A stretch of DNA of 64,000 nucleotides, taken from NCBI GenBank assembly GCA_030698225.1, contig JAUYNR010000016.1, positions 1-64,000 of the forward strand. The letters are read 5' to 3'. Every line of letters begins with the position of its first letter. Position 1 is the stretch's first letter. Of this stretch, positions 59,887 through 64,000 are shown piece by piece. The notes below the pieces were generated by a model. It did not search any database, had not been told where the DNA came from, and saw nothing but the letters and a program-made list of their open reading frames with translations. The position numbers and the translations under genes were made by a program. This DNA is from Oxalobacteraceae bacterium. Lineage in GTDB: Bacteria; Pseudomonadota; Gammaproteobacteria; Burkholderiales; Burkholderiaceae_D.

Positions 59887-61161
59887 ATGTCAATCACCAT
59901 GCTCATCACGATGATCGTGTGCTTCGCGCTGTCGGTATCGATTGCGGTATCGATCGGGCTGGCCAGTGTCGTCGGCATTTTTGTCAATGAAGCCAACATG
60001 CTGATCGTAGTCAAGGAGATCTTCAACTCGATCAATAAATTTCCGCTGGCAGCGATCCCGTTCTTCATCCTGGCAGGCAATTTGATGGAGACCGGCGGCA
60101 TTTCCAAGCGTCTGGTTGAATTCGCAAAATCCCTGGTCGGCGGCGTGCAAGGCGGTCTTGCAGCAACTTGCGTGCTGACCTGCATGATTTTCGCTGCGGT
60201 ATCGGGTTCATCGGTCGCTACCACCTTTGCGATTGGCGCGATTCTGATCCCGGCCCTGATCAAACATGGCTATCCAGTCGGATTTGCCGCCGCGCTGCAA
60301 GCCACATCGGCCGAATTGGGCGTCATCATTCCGCCTTCGATTCCGTTGATCCTGTACGGCGTATCGGCGGAAGTATCGATCGGCGAACTGTTCATTGCCG
60401 GCTTCGGGCCGGGCCTCTTCATCGGCGGCGGGCTGATGGTTTTTGCGGTGCTGTATGCACGCTACAAGGGTTACGGCAAGAACGACCGTGACGGCAGGAT
60501 GCCGGTCGGCGCCGCCGCCCGGCAGGCAGCGCTGGCGTTGATGATGCCGGTCATCATTTTGGGCGGCATCTATGGCGGCGTGTTCACGCCGACCGAAGCA
60601 GCGGCGGTGGCGGTGCTGTATGCATTCATCGTCGGTGTCTTCGTCTACCGTGAAATCCGCATCGCCGATATCGGCCCGATCCTGAGGAAATCCGTGCTGT
60701 CGTCGGCGGTCGTGATGTTCATCATTGCCAATGCGGGCCTGTTCAGCTTCATGATCACGCGTGCCGGCGTGCCGGAGATGATCGGCGCCTATCTGGCGGA
60801 AGTCCTTAGGAGTCCGGTCTACTTCCTGCTGGGCGTCAACGGCGCGTTGTTCGTGATCGGCATGTTCATCGAAACTTCGGCCGCGATCATCGTGCTGGCC
60901 CCGATCCTGGTGCCGGTCGCGCTTGCGTTCGGTATCGATCCGGTCCACTTCGGCATGGTGATGGTCGTTAATCTCGCCTTGGGCATGATCACGCCGCCAT
61001 TCGGCGTGAACCTGTTCGCTGCCTGCGCGGTTGCCAAGATATCGCTCGACCGCATCATTCCGAGCCTGCTGCCTTTTGTCGCGGTGATCATTGCCTGCCT
61101 GATGGTGGTGACGTATTTCCCGCCGCTGTCGCTGTTCCTGCGCGATCTGGTTTATCACTAA
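59887..61161 (+). CDS. TRAP transporter large permease (DctM family)
   Basis: A 424-residue permease with about twelve membrane segments, the sodium-coupled channel of the TRAP system. Diagnostic blocks are FPLAAIPFFILAGNLMETGG near residue 50, FAAVSGSSVATTFAIGAILI near 102, ELGVIIPPSIPLILYGVSAE near 144 and MVVNLALGMITPPFGVNLFA near 360. It takes substrate from the DctP-type receptor encoded upstream. Three hairpin repeats follow it before the SDR gene. Confidence 0.95.
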   Translation: MSITMLITMIVCFALSVSIAVSIGLASVVGIFVNEANMLIVVKEIFNSINKFPLAAIPFFILAGNLMETGGISKRLVEFAKSLVGGVQGGLAATCVLTCMIFAAVSGSSVATTFAIGAILIPALIKHGYPVGFAAALQATSAELGVIIPPSIPLILYGVSAEVSIGELFIAGFGPGLFIGGGLMVFAVLYARYKGYGKNDRDGRMPVGAAARQAALALMMPVIILGGIYGGVFTPTEAAAVAVLYAFIVGVFVYREIRIADIGPILRKSVLSSAVVMFIIANAGLFSFMITRAGVPEMIGAYLAEVLRSPVYFLLGVNGALFVIGMFIETSAAIIVLAPILVPVALAFGIDPVHFGMVMVVNLALGMITPPFGVNLFAACAVAKISLDRIIPSLLPFVAVIIACLMVVTYFPPLSLFLRDLVYH

Positions 61162-61227
61162 CGGCGATGGCGATAATGCCATCCCAATGCATGAAAGCGC
61201 CACAGCTGCCCTCCCTTGCAGGGCGCA

Positions 61228-61276
61228 CATTCGCTTGCAAGCGAATGCCGTTCAGCAGGCGCACAGCATGCTGTGC
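61228..61276. repeat. Two perfect palindromes after the TRAP operon
   Basis: CATTCGCTTGCAAGCGAATG (61228-61247, 20 bp) and GCACAGCATGCTGTGC (61261-61276, 16 bp). Together with the REP unit that follows they make three hairpins in the gap between dctM and the SDR gene, and could limit transcription past the TRAP operon. Confidence 0.7.
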
Positions 61277-61287
61277 GAAACCCCTGC

Positions 61288-61351
61288 TTCACCCCCAACC
61301 CCTCTCCCGCCTGCGGGGAGAGGGTAGCGAAGTGAGTCGCTACGCGACTTT
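61288..61351. repeat. REP-type hairpin repeat before the SDR gene
   Basis: An inverted copy of the 27309-27372 unit: CACCCCCAACCCCTCTCCCG, a hairpin, then AGCGAAGTGAGTCGCTACGC. Matching extends through the GTCGCTACGCGAC flank, so the family unit is longer than the hairpin alone. Confidence 0.8.
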
Positions 61352-61429
61352 CATGTTAATCACGGTTTTCACTCATGCCGCCCCATCACTGCTCAGGTGA
61401 TGGGAACGGCAACAACAAAGGAGATAGAA

Positions 61430-62188
61430 ATGCGTATCAAGGATTTGGTTGCGATCGTCACCGGCGGCGGTTCCGGCTTCGGTGAAGGGATCTGCGTCGC
61501 GTATGCGGATCAGGGCGCGAAACTGGTGGTGGCGGATATCAACCGGGAACATGGCGAACGGGTGGCCACCGCATTGCGTGCCAACGGCAAGCAGGCGGTT
61601 TTCTGCCAGGCCGATGTGAGCCAATCGGCCGACATGAAGAACCTGGTCGATACCGCGCTTGAACAATATGGCCGGCTCGACATCATGGTCAACAACGCCG
61701 GCATCAGCCATCCCAACCAGCCGATGCTGAACGTGACCGAAGAACAATTCGACCGCATCTTTGCGGTCAATGTCAAAAGCATTTACCTGTCGGCGATCCA
61801 TTGCGTGCCGCACTTTCGCAAGCAGGGCAGCGGCTCGTTCATCAATGTCGCATCGACGGCGGCGATCCGGCCGCGGCCCGGCCTGGTCTGGTACAGCGGC
61901 AGCAAGGGCGCGGTGACCACGCTGACCAAGGCGATGGCAATCGAACTGGCGGCAGACAAGATACGCGTCAATGCGATCAATCCGGTGATGGGCGAAACCG
62001 CCCTGCTGACAACCTTCATGGGGATGGAAGATACGCCCGAAAATCGCGCCAGATTCGTGTCCACCATCCCGCTGGGCCGCATGAGCCGTCCGTCCGACAT
62101 CGCCAACGCTGCGCTGTTCTTTGCCGATCCGGCATCGGAACTGGTCACCGGCGTGTGCATGGAGGTGGACGGCGGCCGCTGCATTTGA
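61430..62188 (+). CDS. Short-chain dehydrogenase/reductase (SDR)
   Basis: A 252-residue classical SDR. Cofactor loop TGGGSGFGEG at residues 11-20, D36 in LVVADINRE suggesting NAD preference, NNAG at 88-91, and the catalytic S142, Y155 and K159 (GLVWYSGSKGAV). GGAGATAGAA precedes the ATG. It lies between the TRAP genes and an aldehyde dehydrogenase, so it may oxidise a sugar or alcohol (for example a branched sugar to its lactone) in the same pathway. The substrate cannot be read from sequence. Confidence 0.9.
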   Translation: MRIKDLVAIVTGGGSGFGEGICVAYADQGAKLVVADINREHGERVATALRANGKQAVFCQADVSQSADMKNLVDTALEQYGRLDIMVNNAGISHPNQPMLNVTEEQFDRIFAVNVKSIYLSAIHCVPHFRKQGSGSFINVASTAAIRPRPGLVWYSGSKGAVTTLTKAMAIELAADKIRVNAINPVMGETALLTTFMGMEDTPENRARFVSTIPLGRMSRPSDIANAALFFADPASELVTGVCMEVDGGRCI

Positions 62189-62267
62189 GTGGCGAACTGA
62201 TAATCAGCATGCGCTGCCGCAGGCCCTGACCGCTGCAGCGCATGCCCCGACTTTATAGGACACAACC

Positions 62268-63722
62268 ATGCTCGACTTACAAGAACCGCGTCTGTTTCGG
62301 ACCCAATGTTATATCGACGGTGCATGGTGCGATGCCGATTCCGGCGCCACCGATACCGTCACTAACCCGTCCACCCGCGCCGCGCTGGGCACCGTGCCGG
62401 CGATGGGTGCGGCCGAGACCCGGCGCGCAATCGAAGCGGCGCAGCGCGCGCTGCCGGCATGGCGTGCGAAGAGCGCGCAACAGCGCAGCGCTATTCTGCG
62501 CCGCTGGTTCGAACTGGTACTGCAGCACCAGGAAGATCTGGCGCGCATCATGACCGCCGAACAGGGCAAGCCGATCGCCGAAGCCCGCAGCGAAATCGCT
62601 TACGGAGCCTCCTTTCTTGAGTGGTTTTCCGAGGAAGCCAAGCGCGTCTATGGCGACACGATTCCGTCCAAAAGCAGCGACACCCGGGTCGTGGTTCTGA
62701 AAGAGCCGATCGGCGTCTGTGCCGCGATCACGCCGTGGAATTTTCCTTCCGCGATGATCACGAAAAAGGCAGGTCCGGCCCTGGCCGCCGGCTGCACGAT
62801 GGTGCTCAAGCCTGCGCCCGACACGCCTTACTCGGCGCTGGCGATGATGGAACTGGCGATTGAGGCCGGTGTGCCGCGCGGTGTGCTGTCGGTCGTCACC
62901 GGTGCGGCAAAGGAAGTCGGCGGCGAGCTGACCGCCAACAGCATCGTGCGCAAACTGACTTTCACCGGCTCCACCGCGACCGGTCGCCTGTTGATGCGCC
63001 AGTGCGCGGACACGGTCAAGAAGGTGTCGCTGGAACTGGGCGGCAATGCACCGCTGATTGTCTTCGACGATGCCGACCTCGATGCGGCGGTACAGGGCGC
63101 GATGCAATCCAAATTCCGCAACATGGGCCAGACCTGCACCTGTGCCAACCGCATTTTCGTGCAGGATCGGGTCTACGATGCGTTTGCCGCCAAGATGGAA
63201 AAAGCGGTCGCGGAACTGCAGGTTGGTGACGGCTTCGATCCCGGCGTGCAGCAGGGACCGCTGATCAACGACGCGGCAATCAAAAAGGTCGAAGAGCACA
63301 TCGCCGACGCCATCGCCAAGGGCGCACGGGTCGCGGTCGGCGGCAAACGCCACGCGCTGGGCGGCACGTTTTTCGAGCCGACCGTGCTGACCGGTGCCAC
63401 CTCCGACATGATCATAGCCAGGCAGGAAACCTTCGGTCCGGTGGCGCCGCTATTCCGCTTTCATACCGAAGAAGAAGTCATCCATCTGGCCAACGATACC
63501 GAGTACGGCCTGGCCGCCTATTTCTACGGGCGCGACATCGGCCGCGTCTGGCGCGTGGCCGAAGCGCTCGAATTCGGGCTGGTCGGCGTCAATGCTTCGA
63601 TGATCGCGTCCGAGACCACGCCTTTCGGCGGCGTCAAGCAATCCGGTATCGGTCGCGAAGGCTCGAAGTACGGTCTGGAAGAATTCCTCGAAATCAAATA
63701 CGTATGCATGGGCGGGATTTAA
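62268..63722 (+). CDS. NAD(P)-dependent aldehyde dehydrogenase, GabD-like
   Basis: A 484-residue aldehyde dehydrogenase of the succinate-semialdehyde/glycolaldehyde type. Motifs: ITPWNFPSAMITKKAGPALA near residue 158, catalytic Glu in KVSLELGGNAPLIVFDDADL near 256, catalytic C290 in MGQTCTCANRIFV, and ETFGPVAPLFRF near 386. Cys at 292 follows the nucleophile as in GabD redox-sensitive enzymes. In this operon it may oxidise glycolaldehyde or another small aldehyde released by sugar-acid breakdown. It is the last intact gene of the island. Confidence 0.9.
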   Translation: MLDLQEPRLFRTQCYIDGAWCDADSGATDTVTNPSTRAALGTVPAMGAAETRRAIEAAQRALPAWRAKSAQQRSAILRRWFELVLQHQEDLARIMTAEQGKPIAEARSEIAYGASFLEWFSEEAKRVYGDTIPSKSSDTRVVVLKEPIGVCAAITPWNFPSAMITKKAGPALAAGCTMVLKPAPDTPYSALAMMELAIEAGVPRGVLSVVTGAAKEVGGELTANSIVRKLTFTGSTATGRLLMRQCADTVKKVSLELGGNAPLIVFDDADLDAAVQGAMQSKFRNMGQTCTCANRIFVQDRVYDAFAAKMEKAVAELQVGDGFDPGVQQGPLINDAAIKKVEEHIADAIAKGARVAVGGKRHALGGTFFEPTVLTGATSDMIIARQETFGPVAPLFRFHTEEEVIHLANDTEYGLAAYFYGRDIGRVWRVAEALEFGLVGVNASMIASETTPFGGVKQSGIGREGSKYGLEEFLEIKYVCMGGI

Positions 63723-63730
63723 TCCAGGAA

Positions 63731-63939
63731 AAAACATTCAATCGCCGAATTCCAGATGATGGCACCGGCAAGGAAGTGATGCCGGAAGGCGTGTGAGTGC
63801 TGGAAGCGCACGACGCAATTTTGCAGGCGATTGAAACGGGGTCCCTGCGGCCGGGCCGGATAATGCGCCGCTGACGCCGGATATGGGCGGCTGTGGCGGC
63901 ACGCAGGATTTGGGCCGGGCGATTGCGGCTGCATTGTAA
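63731..63939 (+). pseudogene. Relic of a tartrate/isopropylmalate dehydrogenase-type gene with internal deletion
   Basis: Translating past frame breaks recovers both ends of one protein. The N-terminus reads RIPDDGTGKEVMPEGV, then a TGA (63794), then VLEA, matching IP-DGIGKEV-PEG-xVLEA of decarboxylating tartrate/malate dehydrogenases. It runs straight into HDAILQAIETG, normally about 300 residues later, and after a frameshift APLTPDMGGCGGTQDLGRAI ends AAAL-stop, the usual C-terminus. So the middle is deleted, and a stop and a frameshift add to the decay. The start codon is lost. Substrate would suit a C4 sugar-acid island. Confidence 0.7.
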
Positions 63940-64000
63940 TGCTCTGTGGCGCTTAAACTGATCCGAATCCGCCGACAGTCAGCTTGGTCCGGGATGCGCA

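Overview
The window looks like chromosomal DNA of a betaproteobacterium of the order Burkholderiales, most likely family Oxalobacteraceae. The main reason is the gene order leuC - entericidin-like lipoprotein - leuD - leuB - asd - fimV - truA, which is typical of that order, together with moderately GC-rich coding DNA and Oxalobacteraceae-like proteins throughout. The genus is not settled by what I can see. No rRNA, tRNA, CRISPR array, transposase, integrase or phage gene was found.

Layout. 0-4 kb: ABC exporter pair and a PIN/Phd toxin-antitoxin pair. 4-6.6 kb: a small Cys-containing unknown protein and an AT-richer acyltransferase. 6.6-9 kb: ethanolamine ammonia-lyase eutBC with an inverted pair of REP-type repeats at the gene junction. 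9-12.5 kb: a four-gene block of a J-domain protein and three unknown proteins, bracketed by inverted copies of a dispersed repeat. 12.5-16 kb: phosphonate-type ABC transporter (two permeases, ATPase, binding protein). 16.2-18.5 kb: egtD-egtB (hercynine/ergothioneine). 18.6-24 kb: PAP2-like membrane protein, PAS histidine kinase and a CheB/CheR fusion cut by an in-frame stop. 24-26.2 kb: leuA with a leucine-rich leader peptide. 26.2-29.6 kb: selD, a glycosyltransferase and a second EgtB homologue, matching the selenoneine genes senC-senB-senA. 29.8-32.4 kb: rhlE and fabI. 32.7-38.3 kb: yejABEF-type peptide transporter. 38.5-47.9 kb: M48 protease, leuC-ecn-leuD-leuB-asd, fimV, truA. 48-63.7 kb: two adjacent sugar-acid catabolic regulons, each with its own GntR/FCD regulator. 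The first (ltnD-otnK-otnC-otnI-denD) fits L-threonate/D-erythronate. The second (RuBisCO-like protein, OiaK-like kinase, ApnO-like oxidoisomerase, TRAP transporter, SDR, aldehyde dehydrogenase) fits D-apionate or a related branched sugar acid. A decayed tartrate-dehydrogenase-type gene closes the window.

How it fits together. EgtD makes hercynine, which both EgtB (sulfur branch) and SenA (selenium branch) can use. SelD supplies selenophosphate and SenB is expected to make the selenosugar. The PhnD-type transporter beside egtD resembles proteins annotated as selenate transporters, so uptake and selenoneine synthesis may lie within 17 kb. The 48-64 kb region is a plant-derived sugar-acid island placed directly after truA, where trpF is usual in relatives.

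Another major signal is repeats. At least eight copies of a structured ~76-nt intergenic repeat are scattered over 44 kb, along with three other hairpin repeat families.
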